NCBI RefSeq assembly: GCF_030546645.1
Contig: NZ_JAUOTO010000001.1
Coordinates: 124,001 to 188,000, forward strand
Direction of reading: 5' to 3'
Source: Flavitalea plasmicola
GTDB lineage: Bacteria > Bacteroidota > Bacteroidia > Chitinophagales > Chitinophagaceae
Length of the DNA: 64,000 nt
Under the pieces are notes generated by a model that saw nothing but the letters and a program-made list of their open reading frames with translations, did not search any database and was not told the origin of the DNA. The stretch's first letter is position 1, and every line of letters begins with the position of its first letter. Positions 17,284-26,188 of the stretch are shown here, one piece after another. The position numbers and the translations under genes were made by a program.

Positions 17284-18636
17284 TCATTTTTCTTTTGCCT
17301 TATGGGACTGCCGCCCATCGCTCCACAACATGTCGATGCCCGTGACATTTCCCTTATCATCTTTTGTAAAGGCTACGTGGACATTCTCATCAAGAATGAA
17401 TTTGTCATTGGACACCGGATTCAACTTAAAGATCTGATTGCCCCGCTCGGCATTTCGGCAGTAAAAGCCCGATGGATCAGTATAGAAGACCAGTCCGCCC
17501 TGGTATGTCCCGATATAGGGGGTGAGGGAAGCCGGGTCCCGGTTTTCCTGCAAACTCCTGCCGAGCAGGTCGTCGAGTTGCCATTGCGCCTGTGCTTTTT
17601 CCTCACTGGTGGCCGCCGTTTGTGACCATTCTGTGATGATGGCCTTCTCTGCCGCTTCCAGCGCCTCCGCAGAACGGGCAGGAATATCCGGAATGACCCC
17701 GGTGCCTTCCCAGTCGGTATGCGTATAAGGGTTCAGGGAACGCGCTAAAGGAATATTGGCTACAAACCCCAGCACGACAGGCACAGGCCCGACAGGATGG
17801 GCGCCGCCGCCGGTGGTATCGCCGACGATGACGGCCCGGTGGACGGTCTGCATTCCGTAGGAAAAATCCTCCGCACCTGAAAAAGTGAGCCGGCTCGTGA
17901 GGATATAGACGGGCTGCTGCAGAAGTACGCTGTCGGCTTTGGAAGGATCCGTCCAGAATACCTTGGTGCCATTTTTTCGATCGATTATGTCGTTCATATG
18001 GGTCTTCACCGGAAAAAAGTAGCTTTCGATCTGGCTCACCATTGCCGGACTGCCGCCGCCGTTGTCCCTCAGATCGATAATTAGGGCTTTTGTATTGGCG
18101 ACAAACCGAAAGGCTCCGGTGATGGTGGGACGGGCTTCATTCAGATAACCGACAAAACCGTTAAACTTGACATAGCCAATATTACCAGGTAAGATCTCCA
18201 CTTTTGTGAATCCAAAATTCCGCGACCGCATATTGATCAGCTGAAGGGAATCGCCGACCCGCCGCCGTTCGGCCATGTGGGTGGTATCCGCCAGATGCCT
18301 GGCCATGTCAGGTGCATATAGCAGGCGAAAATGGCCGTCGTGATGGGCTTTTTGCAGGTCCTGCTGAAGGCGGTCAGCCAGGGCATTGGGATCTTTGATG
18401 CCGGCGTAGGCGCCTTTTTTATACTGCGCTTCGAGATAGGCGGCCCACTTCCTGGCTGTATCGGGAAAGATATAATGATTGTACAGCACCTGCCCGAGAC
18501 TATCCAGCAGTCTACGGGTAATGGCCGGTGTGATCTGTAAAGATGCTTCTTCTTGCCTGACTTGCGCCTGGCAGTTGTTGAGGCTGGCGCATTGGCAACC
18601 AAATGCCAAACAGACGGCGATCAGCTTATTTTTCAT
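17284..18636 (-). CDS. S41-family secreted peptidase (C-terminal processing protease-like)
   Basis: A 450-residue protein with a signal peptide (MKNKLIAVCLAFGCQCASL). An N-terminal helical region (about 30-130) precedes the S41 protease core (about 150-345). The core shows GYVKFNGFVGYLNEA, the substrate-binding DLRDNGGGSPAMV and the serine motif LTSRLTFSGAEDF, followed by VIVGDTTGGGAHPVG. The serine in FSGAEDF is the expected nucleophile. A C-terminal tail of about 70 residues (YIGTYQGGLVFYT) resembles the lipocalin-like ends of interphotoreceptor-retinol-binding-type S41 proteins. No PDZ domain is obvious. It acts in the periplasm or outside the cell on unknown peptides. It converges with the GH89 gene, 68 bp apart. 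Confidence 0.88.
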   Translation of the reverse strand: MKNKLIAVCLAFGCQCASLNNCQAQVRQEEASLQITPAITRRLLDSLGQVLYNHYIFPDTARKWAAYLEAQYKKGAYAGIKDPNALADRLQQDLQKAHHDGHFRLLYAPDMARHLADTTHMAERRRVGDSLQLINMRSRNFGFTKVEILPGNIGYVKFNGFVGYLNEARPTITGAFRFVANTKALIIDLRDNGGGSPAMVSQIESYFFPVKTHMNDIIDRKNGTKVFWTDPSKADSVLLQQPVYILTSRLTFSGAEDFSYGMQTVHRAVIVGDTTGGGAHPVGPVPVVLGFVANIPLARSLNPYTHTDWEGTGVIPDIPARSAEALEAAEKAIITEWSQTAATSEEKAQAQWQLDDLLGRSLQENRDPASLTPYIGTYQGGLVFYTDPSGFYCRNAERGNQIFKLNPVSNDKFILDENVHVAFTKDDKGNVTGIDMLWSDGRQSHKAKEK

Positions 18637-19271
18637 ATTGCGATTTGCGGTATGATGCCAGGAAGATTTGATTCCATAATTGTTCCTGACATTTCTACCC
18701 TTAATTTTTGATTAAAAAAAACTTGACGAATTAAAAGTTTATTATATATTTGTACTACACTTACACTCCAAATCACATACTCATCATTATCTCCAATTTC
18801 CCTTGTTGTGCATTAGCGCATTGGTTTATTTACTTTTAAAATATCCAAGGGAGAACCTGATTCATCCATTCATTCATTTTTGAAAACCATATTTTCTATC
18901 TCCATATCTGTGTGTCTCCTTATCTGTGTATCTCCTTTGAGTTCATCGTTTTAACCTAAGACCATATTTCCTTCACACTTCATTTCGTGTAGTGCCATAT
19001 ATCCCTATAGCAAGACCGGACCATTCCTCTTTTTTGCATGAGAAATTGTAATGATTTTTTTAGTCATTGAAGATCTTTATGGATATGTATGCTCAACATA
19101 CTTTTAACCAGGGCTATTTGAACAATAGTTTAAATTTTCTCCTCTTTATTATTTTATTATGTAAATCACCTCCCCTGTAATAATACATTTTCCTATGTGC
19201 TTCATAGTAAACAATCCCCCATTCCAGATACCATATATCCGGTGGTCATTTAAATTCTAAACCAGAACATC
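18637..19271. other. 635-bp AT- and pyrimidine-rich gene-free region
   Basis: No frame with coding character is present on either strand between the divergent S41 peptidase and the T9SS repeat protein. The plus strand is strikingly T/C-rich. It holds a consensus promoter at 18723-18752, an imperfect 16-bp tandem duplication at 18905-18936 (TATCTGTGTGTCTCCT with one change) and a 7-bp inverted pair tcccttg/caaggga around 18800-18856. It may be a long untranslated leader of the 860-residue protein. Confidence 0.6.
18723..18752 (+). promoter_or_regulatory. Consensus Bacteroidota promoter (TTG-N19-TAnnTTTG)
   Basis: TTG at 18723-18725 and TATATTTG at 18745-18752 are 19 bp apart, an exact fit to the Bacteroidota housekeeping promoter pattern TTTG-N19-21-TAnnTTTG except for one base of the -33 box. 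It points toward the T9SS repeat protein starting at 19272 and would give a leader of about 510 nt. No experimental support is available here. Confidence 0.5.
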
Positions 19272-21854
19272 ATGCGACTTTTCACCCAATTTGGCCTCTC
19301 TTTTTCTTATACAAGAATATGGAAGCCTTATGCTTTAAATATTAGAAGCTTTGCATGTACTTTTTTATTTTTTATTTTACTTTTTTCCGGAGCAGTAGTC
19401 GCACAAACGTTTCCTTCTCCAAGTAGTTGCACATCGAAAGATTTGAGCCTGGTAGCCGCAACATTGCCTTCTACTCCTTGCGAAACCTGCACCCCGGGAA
19501 CAACAATAACGAAACCATTGACGCTGGGCATCAACAACAAAACAGGTTCTACAAGAACATCTTTTGCATTCTGGGCAAATTTGACAATTATTAACGCAAA
19601 TGGTTCAATTGCTTCGCAAACTGCCATATCTATGTGTTTCAGTACTATACCAAAGAACAGTACCACTTCTTATCTCTACGGAAATCTTACTTACCAATGT
19701 GGCCAATCACTGGAGCTTACCGATATATGGGAAGCATGGACAGATGCTTCTCCAGGTTCCACTTGCCCCGTGCTTCTGGCAAACACTTCTACCATTAATC
19801 CGAAATGCGGAACAAATCCTTTGCTTAATATTGTCGCCGGATTAGACGCCAACTTCGATGTTACCAATGCTACATGTACTAATTTGGGTTCAATTAAAGT
19901 GAAACCATTTGGTGGTAAGGCGCCTTACAAAGTGGCATTAGGAAATAATACGCCTGTTTCTGTCGCTGCAGGAGATTCAGTAACCTTTTCAAACCTTGCG
20001 GCAGGTACTTATAATATTTCACTTACTGATGCAAACAATTGCCCCACACCCGTTGTAAAAAGCAGGACAATTACCACAACGGGTTCATTGGCGGCACCAA
20101 CAAGTGGTGGTGATCAAACGCAATGTCACCAGTCTCCTATTCAGACTTTAACGGCAACTGCAACTGCCACAGCCGGAACAATTACGTGGTATAATGCAGC
20201 ATCCGGTGGTTCTGTAGTTGCATCGCCAACCCTGAGTTCGGTTGGAACAATCACTTATTACGCTCAAGCCTCCAATGGAACCTGTACAAGCCCAAGGACC
20301 GCCGTGACCTTAACGATCAATGCAGCACCGGCAGCGCCAACAACTGGCGGTGATCAAACGCAATGTCAGCAGTCACCTATTCAGACATTAACGGCAACTG
20401 CCACAGGTGGAACAATTACATGGTATAATGCAGCATCTGCGGGTTCTGTAGTTGCATCACCCACCCTAAGTTCGGTAGGAACAGTTACTTATTACGCTCA
20501 GTCATCTAATGGAACCTGTTCAAGCCTCACGAGAACGCCAGTGACCTTGACGATCAATGCAGCACCGGCAGCGCCAACAAGTGGCGGAGATCAAACACAA
20601 TGTCAGCAATCACCAATTCAGACATTAACGGCAACTGCCACAGGTGGAACAATTACATGGTATAATGCAGCATCTGGTGGTTCTATAGTTGCATCGCCCA
20701 CCCTAAGTTCGGTAGGAACAGTTACTTATTACGCTCAGTCATCCAACGGGAGTTGTTCAAGCCTTACAAGAACACCAGTGTCCCTAACGATCAATGCAGC
20801 ACCGGCAGCGCCAACAAGTGGCGGAGATCAAACGCAATGTCAGCAATCACCGATTCAGACATTAACGGCAACTGCGACAGGCGGAACAATTACATGGTAT
20901 AATGCAGCATCTGGCGGTTCTGTAGTGGCATCACCCACACTGAGTTCAACAGGAACAGTTACTTATTACGCCCAGTCATCCAACGGGACCTGTTCAAGCC
21001 TTACAAGAACACCCGTGAGCTTAACGATCAATGCGGCGCCTCCTACGCCGTCAGCAACGCTAACACAACCCACCTGTTTAGTGACAACAGGCACTATAAC
21101 AGTGACTGCTCCAACTGGTATGGCTTCCTATACCGTTACAGGAACCAACCCCGTAGTAGCTGCCGTTACTCACGCCGGAGCGGAATTTGCAGGATTAACG
21201 CCTGGTGTGTATGATGTAACAGCAACCGATGCCAACGGATGTACTTCTGTTGCTTTAAGTGTAACCATCAATGCACAACCGGCAAAGCCATCATTTACTG
21301 TTTGCCTGGTTCAGCCTACCCTTTGTGCAAATAGTGGTAGTGTTACAATAAATGCCACTGGTGGAAGTGGTTTTACGTACAGTATTGATGGGACAGACTT
21401 TACCAACACAACCGGAGTTTTCAATAATCTTGGATCCGGATCAGTCACCAGTATCCAGGTTAAAAATTCTGATGGTTGTATTTCTGCGCCTGCTAATTGT
21501 GACGCTGTGTCCAATTGTTCTCCTCAACAAACTGTTTCCACTGTTTCTAAAGCTCAAACTGCCCAAATGCAGCCCATTCAGAATGCATCAGATCAAACGA
21601 GTGTAAACGCTTATCCCAATCCATTCACTAGTCACGTGAAGTTCGTGGTAAACGCTGCGCACGCTGGAAATGGGACATTGGAAGTATTTAATACGCTTGG
21701 GCAAAGGGTTAAAATTGTATACCAGGGCTTTGTGCCTGCAGGTGTCAACAATTTTGACCTGAATTTGCCAGGCCAGAAAAATGCCGGCCTTATATACAGA
21801 TTTAGCCTGGGTGCTGAACATGTAACTGGTAAGTTGCTGCAACTTAAACGATGA
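19272..21854 (+). CDS. T9SS-secreted protein with tandem Ig-like repeats
   Basis: An 860-residue surface or secreted protein. A long basic N-terminus precedes the hydrophobic signal core (FLFFILLFSGAVVAQ, cleavage near residue 45). Region 50-190 is Cys- and Thr-rich. A SprB-like repeat (KVKPFGGKAPYKVAL...NISLTDANNC) follows, then four tandem Ig-like units of 79-80 residues (about 275-590), each with QTQC/HQSPIQTLTATA...GTITWYN...TYYAQSSNGTC. Two further SprB-like segments come next and the C-terminal type IX sorting domain begins near 777 (AYPNPFTSHVKF, ending LLQLKR). It is likely an adhesin or gliding-related protein. No enzyme motif was seen. The gene is more AT-rich than its neighbours. 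Confidence 0.82.
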   Translation: MRLFTQFGLSFSYTRIWKPYALNIRSFACTFLFFILLFSGAVVAQTFPSPSSCTSKDLSLVAATLPSTPCETCTPGTTITKPLTLGINNKTGSTRTSFAFWANLTIINANGSIASQTAISMCFSTIPKNSTTSYLYGNLTYQCGQSLELTDIWEAWTDASPGSTCPVLLANTSTINPKCGTNPLLNIVAGLDANFDVTNATCTNLGSIKVKPFGGKAPYKVALGNNTPVSVAAGDSVTFSNLAAGTYNISLTDANNCPTPVVKSRTITTTGSLAAPTSGGDQTQCHQSPIQTLTATATATAGTITWYNAASGGSVVASPTLSSVGTITYYAQASNGTCTSPRTAVTLTINAAPAAPTTGGDQTQCQQSPIQTLTATATGGTITWYNAASAGSVVASPTLSSVGTVTYYAQSSNGTCSSLTRTPVTLTINAAPAAPTSGGDQTQCQQSPIQTLTATATGGTITWYNAASGGSIVASPTLSSVGTVTYYAQSSNGSCSSLTRTPVSLTINAAPAAPTSGGDQTQCQQSPIQTLTATATGGTITWYNAASGGSVVASPTLSSTGTVTYYAQSSNGTCSSLTRTPVSLTINAAPPTPSATLTQPTCLVTTGTITVTAPTGMASYTVTGTNPVVAAVTHAGAEFAGLTPGVYDVTATDANGCTSVALSVTINAQPAKPSFTVCLVQPTLCANSGSVTINATGGSGFTYSIDGTDFTNTTGVFNNLGSGSVTSIQVKNSDGCISAPANCDAVSNCSPQQTVSTVSKAQTAQMQPIQNASDQTSVNAYPNPFTSHVKFVVNAAHAGNGTLEVFNTLGQRVKIVYQGFVPAGVNNFDLNLPGQKNAGLIYRFSLGAEHVTGKLLQLKR
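20094..21044 (+). repeat. Four tandem ~237-bp coding repeats
   Basis: Units start at 20094, 20334, 20571 and 20808, so spacings are 240, 237 and 237 bp. Units 2-4 are nearly identical in long stretches (for example around acggcaactgccacaggtgg), while unit 1 carries a 3-bp insertion and more changes. Each unit encodes one Ig-like domain with a conserved Cys pair. Confidence 0.9.
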
Positions 21855-21899
21855 TAGGATTGCAGATATTAGGATCAAAATAGTCTTAATAAACAAAGG

Positions 21900-21938
21900 A
21901 AGCCGTCTCATAATTAAAATGGGACGGCTTTTTATTTC
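21900..21938. terminator. Rho-independent terminator between convergent genes
   Basis: Arms 21901-21911 (AGCCGTCTCAT) and 21919-21929 (ATGGGACGGCT) pair over 11 bp with one G-U, around a 7-base loop aattaaa, followed by TTTTT on the plus strand. It sits 46 bp after the T9SS repeat gene and just beyond the end of the opposing serine hydrolase gene, so it may serve both. Confidence 0.85.
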
Positions 21939-21940
21939 CC

Positions 21941-22951
21941 TCAATTTGACAATTCGATCAATAATTCTTTTGCCAGCGGGTAGATCAATTCCATGTACCG
22001 TCCTGGCGATATATTTGATAAAAGTATAATAGCACAATTACTCTTTCGGTTAAGCAGAATGGAAGCGCCATAACCTCCGGTCCCACCATTTAGTCCCTGC
22101 ATTCGGATATTTGCAGGCATGATCTGGAGTTCATACCATCCCAAATTGCAGCTTTCCAAATGGTTTATTGGGAATGTTTCAGTTGCTTGCAGGGTAGCAG
22201 CCACGTCGTCTGGGTCGCACGCCATGATGGCAAATCTGGACAAATCCTCTGCCGTAGAAATAATGCCAAGGCAACCATTGAGGATACCCCCGTCCCAGTG
22301 TGAACAAAAGTTGCCTTTCTCATCGATCCCCCTCACCATTTCCGTTTGGACTTCACGGACATCGAACGTAGAGTGATGCATCTTCAAAGGAATGAATATC
22401 CGCTCAGCTACAACTTTTGGAAAAGGTTTTCCTTCAATCTTCGATATAATATAGCTCAATAAGCCCGCTCCCAGATTCGAATAAAGATGTTTCTCTCCAG
22501 GTTGGCTGTCCAGGCGCAGGTTTTGAGTAAGATAGGAAATTAGTTGGTCCTCCGTATAGTTCCTGAAAGGGTTTTCCTTATCGAAGTTTGATTGAATATC
22601 GAAATCATGCGGCATCCGTTGAAGACCGGAAGTATGCATGGCCAGATGTCGTAGGGTAAAGGACGGCGAATATAACAATGGAAAGGAGAGAAATTTCTGA
22701 GCAGGATCGTCCGGACCAACTTTTTTTTCAATTAGCAACTGCGCCAGAATATTGCCCGTGAATGCCTTGGTAACTGAGCCAATTTCAAACGCAGAGGAAT
22801 GATTATCGGCTTTGCCAATATTTCCATTTTGCCGGATCAGTCCATGATAACTAACCTGCCTCTTCCTGACAAGGGCTATCGATACCTGGGTTTTATCAGG
22901 CAACTTATTTAAAGTATCTGCTATTTTATTTATTACCTTAGGGTAAGTCAT
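21941..22951 (-). CDS. Serine hydrolase, class C beta-lactamase fold
   Basis: ATG 22951 (MTYPKVINKI) gives 336 residues; longer in-frame starts up to 23233 would run through the VOC gene on the other strand and have no coding character. The penicillin-binding fold motifs are present: SVTK in FEIGSVTKAFTG holds the catalytic serine and lysine, YSN in LYSNLGAGLLSY is the tyrosine motif, and GGTGGYG stands where the KTG/HTG box is expected. No signal peptide is visible, so it may be cytoplasmic. Such proteins include esterases, D-amino peptidases and carboxypeptidases; true beta-lactamase activity is unlikely. It lies divergent from the VOC gene, with 55 bp between the starts. Confidence 0.85.
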   Translation of the reverse strand: MTYPKVINKIADTLNKLPDKTQVSIALVRKRQVSYHGLIRQNGNIGKADNHSSAFEIGSVTKAFTGNILAQLLIEKKVGPDDPAQKFLSFPLLYSPSFTLRHLAMHTSGLQRMPHDFDIQSNFDKENPFRNYTEDQLISYLTQNLRLDSQPGEKHLYSNLGAGLLSYIISKIEGKPFPKVVAERIFIPLKMHHSTFDVREVQTEMVRGIDEKGNFCSHWDGGILNGCLGIISTAEDLSRFAIMACDPDDVAATLQATETFPINHLESCNLGWYELQIMPANIRMQGLNGGTGGYGASILLNRKSNCAIILLSNISPGRYMELIYPLAKELLIELSN

Positions 22952-23006
22952 CAAATTTCCTGCGTAGTTGTTAATACACAACTCAATATTAATAAGTAAA
23001 TAGACT

Positions 23007-23459
23007 ATGGAAAAAAACAAATTACTAAGAATGGACAACGTCGGCATCGTTGTAGAATCCATTGATGACGCCATCTCTTTTTTCACGGAGATAGGTCTGA
23101 AGCTGGAGGGGAGAACCATAATCGAGGGAGAATGGGCTGGTCGCATCACCGGGCTGGGCGCCCAGCGCGTAGAGATTGCTATGATGGTCACCCCTGATGG
23201 CCACAGCCGGCTCGAGATCTCACGATTTCTCACCCCGCCTGCTATCTCAGATCACCGGGCTGCTCCTGTGAACGCTCTTGGCTATCTGCGCGTCATGTTC
23301 GCTGTCACAGACATTGATGAACTGGTATCCAGGCTCGTCAGGCATGGCGCTAAGCTTGTTGGCGAAGTGGTGCAGTACGAGGACTCTTATCGGCTCTGCT
23401 ACATTCGCGGAACCGAAGGGATTCTTATCGGGTTGGCAGAACAGCTCAATAATAAATGA
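23007..23459 (+). CDS. VOC-family (glyoxalase/dioxygenase-fold) protein
   Basis: A 150-residue vicinal-oxygen-chelate protein made of two beta-alpha-beta-beta-beta modules: MDNVGIVVESIDDAISFFTE begins the first (about 7-75) and LRVMFAVTDIDELVSRLVRHG the second (about 88-145). The usual metal-ligand glutamates are suggested by EISRF and by the C-terminal YIRGTEGILIGLAEQ. The first His of many VOC enzymes is replaced (VGIVV), so metal binding is uncertain. Members detoxify methylglyoxal, bind antibiotics or act as dioxygenases; the substrate here is unknown. It is divergently transcribed from the serine hydrolase, a pairing that may share regulation. Confidence 0.82.
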   Translation: MEKNKLLRMDNVGIVVESIDDAISFFTEIGLKLEGRTIIEGEWAGRITGLGAQRVEIAMMVTPDGHSRLEISRFLTPPAISDHRAAPVNALGYLRVMFAVTDIDELVSRLVRHGAKLVGEVVQYEDSYRLCYIRGTEGILIGLAEQLNNK

Positions 23460-23505
23460 CCAGGGGATGGGTGCGACACTGAATTGCCGTAACTTCGCAT
23501 CCACT

Positions 23506-24216
23506 ATGAGATATGTCACATTTCTGTTAGTCTTCGTGCTCCCTGGTTTTTCGGGTTTTGCTCAACAGTTCCTCACCGGAAAGGTCCGTAACAGGGCCGG
23601 CCTGGACACCCTGGTCTCCGTGAATGTATATAACACGACGCAACGGAAACACAAACTTTCGGACGAGAAGGGCAATTTCAGGATTGCGGCACAGCCGGGA
23701 GATACCGTGATTTTCTCCTGCGTCGGCTACCAGACGGACACCATTCCCGTCACCGCCGCGATGCTGGGAACGGAGTTTTCCGTCTTGCTGGATTTGCGTT
23801 CTGTTTCATTACAAGCTGTGACGGTAGGCAGTCTGAGCAATTATCAGCTGGACAGCCTGGAACGCAGGCAGATCTATAGCTGGATCTACGAGCAGGAACC
23901 TCAGCCGGTGATTGAGCGCCGACGTCAAGGCGACGGCGTAGGCGTCGAATTGAATGTCATACCCCACGGCTCTTCGGAAGTCCGTCAACGCCTGCAGCTA
24001 AAAAAGCGCATTATACGGGAAGAGGAGCAGCACTATGTGGACTTCCGCTTTTCCGCTGACTATATATCCCGTCTCACGCATCTGCAGGGAGACTCGCTGA
24101 AACAATTCGCGGCGCGTTACCGTCCATCCTATGATTTTTGCCGGAAGGCTACCAACCTGGATATACTGGTGTATATTAACGACAGTTTCAAAAAATCAAA
24201 GAACAGCGATCAATAG
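23506..24216 (+). CDS. Exported CarboxypepD-regulatory-like domain protein
   Basis: ATG 23506 gives a 236-residue protein with a signal peptide (MRYVTFLLVFVLPGFSGFAQ). A carboxypeptidase regulatory-like beta domain spans about 22-110: LTGKVRNRAGLDTLVSVNVY, SDEKGNFRIAAQPGD, VGYQTDTIPV. The C-terminal half (about 115-236) is charged and helical. In Bacteroidota this Ig-like domain typically precedes TonB-dependent receptors, but no barrel follows here. Similar short proteins are periplasmic and of unknown function. A near-consensus -7 element TAACTTCG lies about 15 bp upstream. The longer in-frame extension from 23278 overlaps the VOC gene and is rejected. Confidence 0.75.
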   Translation: MRYVTFLLVFVLPGFSGFAQQFLTGKVRNRAGLDTLVSVNVYNTTQRKHKLSDEKGNFRIAAQPGDTVIFSCVGYQTDTIPVTAAMLGTEFSVLLDLRSVSLQAVTVGSLSNYQLDSLERRQIYSWIYEQEPQPVIERRRQGDGVGVELNVIPHGSSEVRQRLQLKKRIIREEEQHYVDFRFSADYISRLTHLQGDSLKQFAARYRPSYDFCRKATNLDILVYINDSFKKSKNSDQ

Positions 24217-24472
24217 ATTGCTTGCTTGAAGAAAGATGGATCATTTTCCTCCCAATCCCCCGGGTGCCGCCAATATTCAATATAATCTTACAACTCTCTG
24301 ATTCTCCATCAAATGAGCTGTCTGGCCATAACTCTGGCATCAGTTGCCCAAGGGTTCCTGGGTTACACTGATCAAAATCATTCCTGACAATGACAGGCGT
24401 CCGTATTAACGTCCCGGTAACATGGTAACGTTGCAGTGATCAGCATTCATTAACCAAAAGAAAGACAATATT

Positions 24473-24691
24473 ATGCAACGCAGAATTCAACAAGGGACGT
24501 CCGTCCAACATTATCTGCCGGCTATGGCCCAGCTGACGGAATCAAAGATAGGCAGGGTAAATAAACGGACGGACATGAAAATGGAGGCAAAGACCGAAGT
24601 CGCTGAAAATTTGACCGAAAAGCTAAACCTCCTGGCAAAAAGCCGGATGTTCAGCAGGCTGCACCGGGTTAAGAAATACGATCCGCTATAG
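24473..24691 (+). CDS. Small basic hypothetical protein
   Basis: A 72-residue frame with ATG 24473 preceded by a purine-rich stretch (aaaagaaagacaatatt). The sequence is charged (about 20 Lys/Arg, several Glu) with a possible amphipathic helix (AENLTEKLNLLAKSRMFSRL). No known domain or signal peptide is visible. It stands alone in the 600 bp between the CarboxypepD-like gene and the next AraC regulator. The stretch 24217-24472 before it shows no other coding or RNA signal. It could be a genuine small protein or a chance frame. Confidence 0.35.
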   Translation: MQRRIQQGTSVQHYLPAMAQLTESKIGRVNKRTDMKMEAKTEVAENLTEKLNLLAKSRMFSRLHRVKKYDPL

Positions 24692-24812
24692 TAACTCGGG
24701 ACGGCGGTTATCGTTATCCTGTCATATAGGTTCCTGTCTTTTTGGCTACAGTATGGAATCATTTATTTATTGCCCAAAAAGATGGATCTTGTACCTCTAA
24801 GACCGGATAAAT

Positions 24813-25550
24813 ATGATGATTTATAAACAGGTGATACCACATCACGCACTGGCGGACTATATTGATTGCTTTTGGTCAATAGAAAGCGCAGGTAGCGAGA
24901 TGCAGGTTGAAAGGATTTTTCCGGATGGGAGCCCTGGCCTAGTATTGAATGTAGGCGAAAAATGTACCACCGACAACGGCCTGGTAGCCATGCAGCCCGG
25001 GGTGCCTTATTTGGTAGGTGCCATGACTTCTTATAAAGAAACCTATTTTAACGGAAAACATCACCTGATCGGGGTGTGCTTTAAACCAGGCGCCTTCTCT
25101 CAGTTTTATAACTATCTGCCCCTGGCGGAAATTACAGATCAGACGGTAGAACTGGAGAAAGAACTTGCGCCAGACACCAGCAAAATGCAGGAGCTGTCGT
25201 TTGCGGACTTAAACGCATTTTTTCTCAAGCGACTCAACACAACCAGGCAGGACCTTTCCACCATTGTCAAATGCATTAAAGAAACCAAGGGACAAATCAC
25301 TGTCGGCGCACTGGCCAAAAAGAATCACACTACACGGCGGCAGCTGGAAAGAAGTTTTCATAAGCATATCGGCATCACCCCTAAAGAGTTCATTAACATC
25401 ACGAGGTTTCAACATGCCTTCTCGGAGATCACACGCAATAAAAAGCACAAAGGCCTATTGGACATTGCCGTTGCATATGGGTACTACGATCACGCCCATT
25501 TAACAAATGACGTAAAACGGTACACCGGTCTGCCTCCGTCCGGATTATAA
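24813..25550 (+). CDS. AraC-family regulator with DUF6597-like sensor domain
   Basis: A 245-residue regulator. The N-terminal half (1-130) has the pattern PHHALADYIDCFWSIE, RIFPDGSPGLVLNVG and GVCFKPGAFSQF that characterises AraC members with the DUF6597 ligand domain. The C-terminal HTH_18 domain (about 155-245) contains TTRRQLERSFHKHIGITPKEF and DIAVAYGYYDHAHLTNDVKRYTG. It is followed after 52 bp by a DHFR-like reductase gene on the same strand, which is a likely target or operon partner. ATG 24816 is an equally possible start (MIYKQ). Confidence 0.87.
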   Translation: MMIYKQVIPHHALADYIDCFWSIESAGSEMQVERIFPDGSPGLVLNVGEKCTTDNGLVAMQPGVPYLVGAMTSYKETYFNGKHHLIGVCFKPGAFSQFYNYLPLAEITDQTVELEKELAPDTSKMQELSFADLNAFFLKRLNTTRQDLSTIVKCIKETKGQITVGALAKKNHTTRRQLERSFHKHIGITPKEFINITRFQHAFSEITRNKKHKGLLDIAVAYGYYDHAHLTNDVKRYTGLPPSGL

Positions 25551-25590
25551 TTTTGTCGCCTTTTTCCAAACCAGTTCATACCCCCAATAT

Positions 25591-25598
25591 TACCTTTG
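25591..25598 (+). promoter_or_regulatory. TAnnTTTG -7 box just before the DHFR-like gene
   Basis: TACCTTTG is an exact match to the Bacteroidota -7 promoter element and ends only 4 bp before ATG 25603. If used, the transcript would be leaderless or nearly so. A clear -33 TTTG at the right distance is not seen, so the call is tentative. Confidence 0.35.
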
Positions 25599-25602
25599 CC
25601 AT

Positions 25603-26169
25603 ATGAGAAAGATAATACTGAATTTAGCCACGACATTAGATGGCTTTATCGAAGGGGCGAATGGTGAGTTGGACTGGTGCATACTAGAGGAGGATATGCA
25701 TTTCGATAGCTTCCTGGAATCCATTGGCACCATTTTCTATGGGCGCGTGAGTTATGATCAATGGGGCAATTACCAGCCTGACGTATCTACATCGGATATG
25801 GAGAAGCAGATTTACGCAGCCATACAGTCCAAGGAAAAATTCGTTTTCTCCAGCCAATCAAGAGCAGATGATAAAGCCACCTTCATCAGCTCCGACGTAG
25901 TAGCCCTGGTAGAGAAGATCAGGAACCAGCCCGGAAAAGATATCTGGCTGTATGGAGGCGCTAAACTGATCAAAACGTTTATAGAAAATGGCCTGGTGGA
26001 TGAATACATGATTTCCGTTCATCCAACTGCATTGGGCGCCGGCAAGCCCTTGTTTGATATAGCTGCCAAACTGGACCTGGAACTGACCGGAACAAAAGTA
26101 TTCAAATCGGGCGTGGTGCAACTGATCTATGCTCCCAACAAGAGTATCGACCCCAATAGGCTCGTATGA
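25603..26169 (+). CDS. Dihydrofolate reductase family protein (RibD C-terminal domain-like)
   Basis: A 188-residue single-domain reductase of the RibD_C/DHFR-like superfamily. It shows the typical start KIILNLATTLDGFIEGANGELDW and TIFYGRVSYDQWGNY, the nucleotide-binding IWLYGGAKLIKTFIENGLVDEYMISVHPTALGAGKPLF split over strands, and a final KVFKSGVVQLIY strand. These proteins bind NADPH and reduce unknown small molecules; members are very common in Bacteroidota and are not folate enzymes in general. It lies immediately downstream of an AraC regulator. The substrate cannot be deduced. Confidence 0.85.
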   Translation: MRKIILNLATTLDGFIEGANGELDWCILEEDMHFDSFLESIGTIFYGRVSYDQWGNYQPDVSTSDMEKQIYAAIQSKEKFVFSSQSRADDKATFISSDVVALVEKIRNQPGKDIWLYGGAKLIKTFIENGLVDEYMISVHPTALGAGKPLFDIAAKLDLELTGTKVFKSGVVQLIYAPNKSIDPNRLV

Positions 26170-26188
26170 TCATTCTTAGGTTGTCATC

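Noticed and set aside
17224-17625. Plus-strand frame at the end of the S41 peptidase gene
   Set aside because: It runs antisense through the well-supported peptidase and matches no family.
22952-23233. Extra 94 residues upstream of the serine hydrolase
   Set aside because: They overlap the opposite VOC gene and show no coding character.
23278-23505. N-terminal extension of the CarboxypepD-like protein
   Set aside because: It lies in the wrong frame of the VOC gene; the signal peptide begins at ATG 23506.
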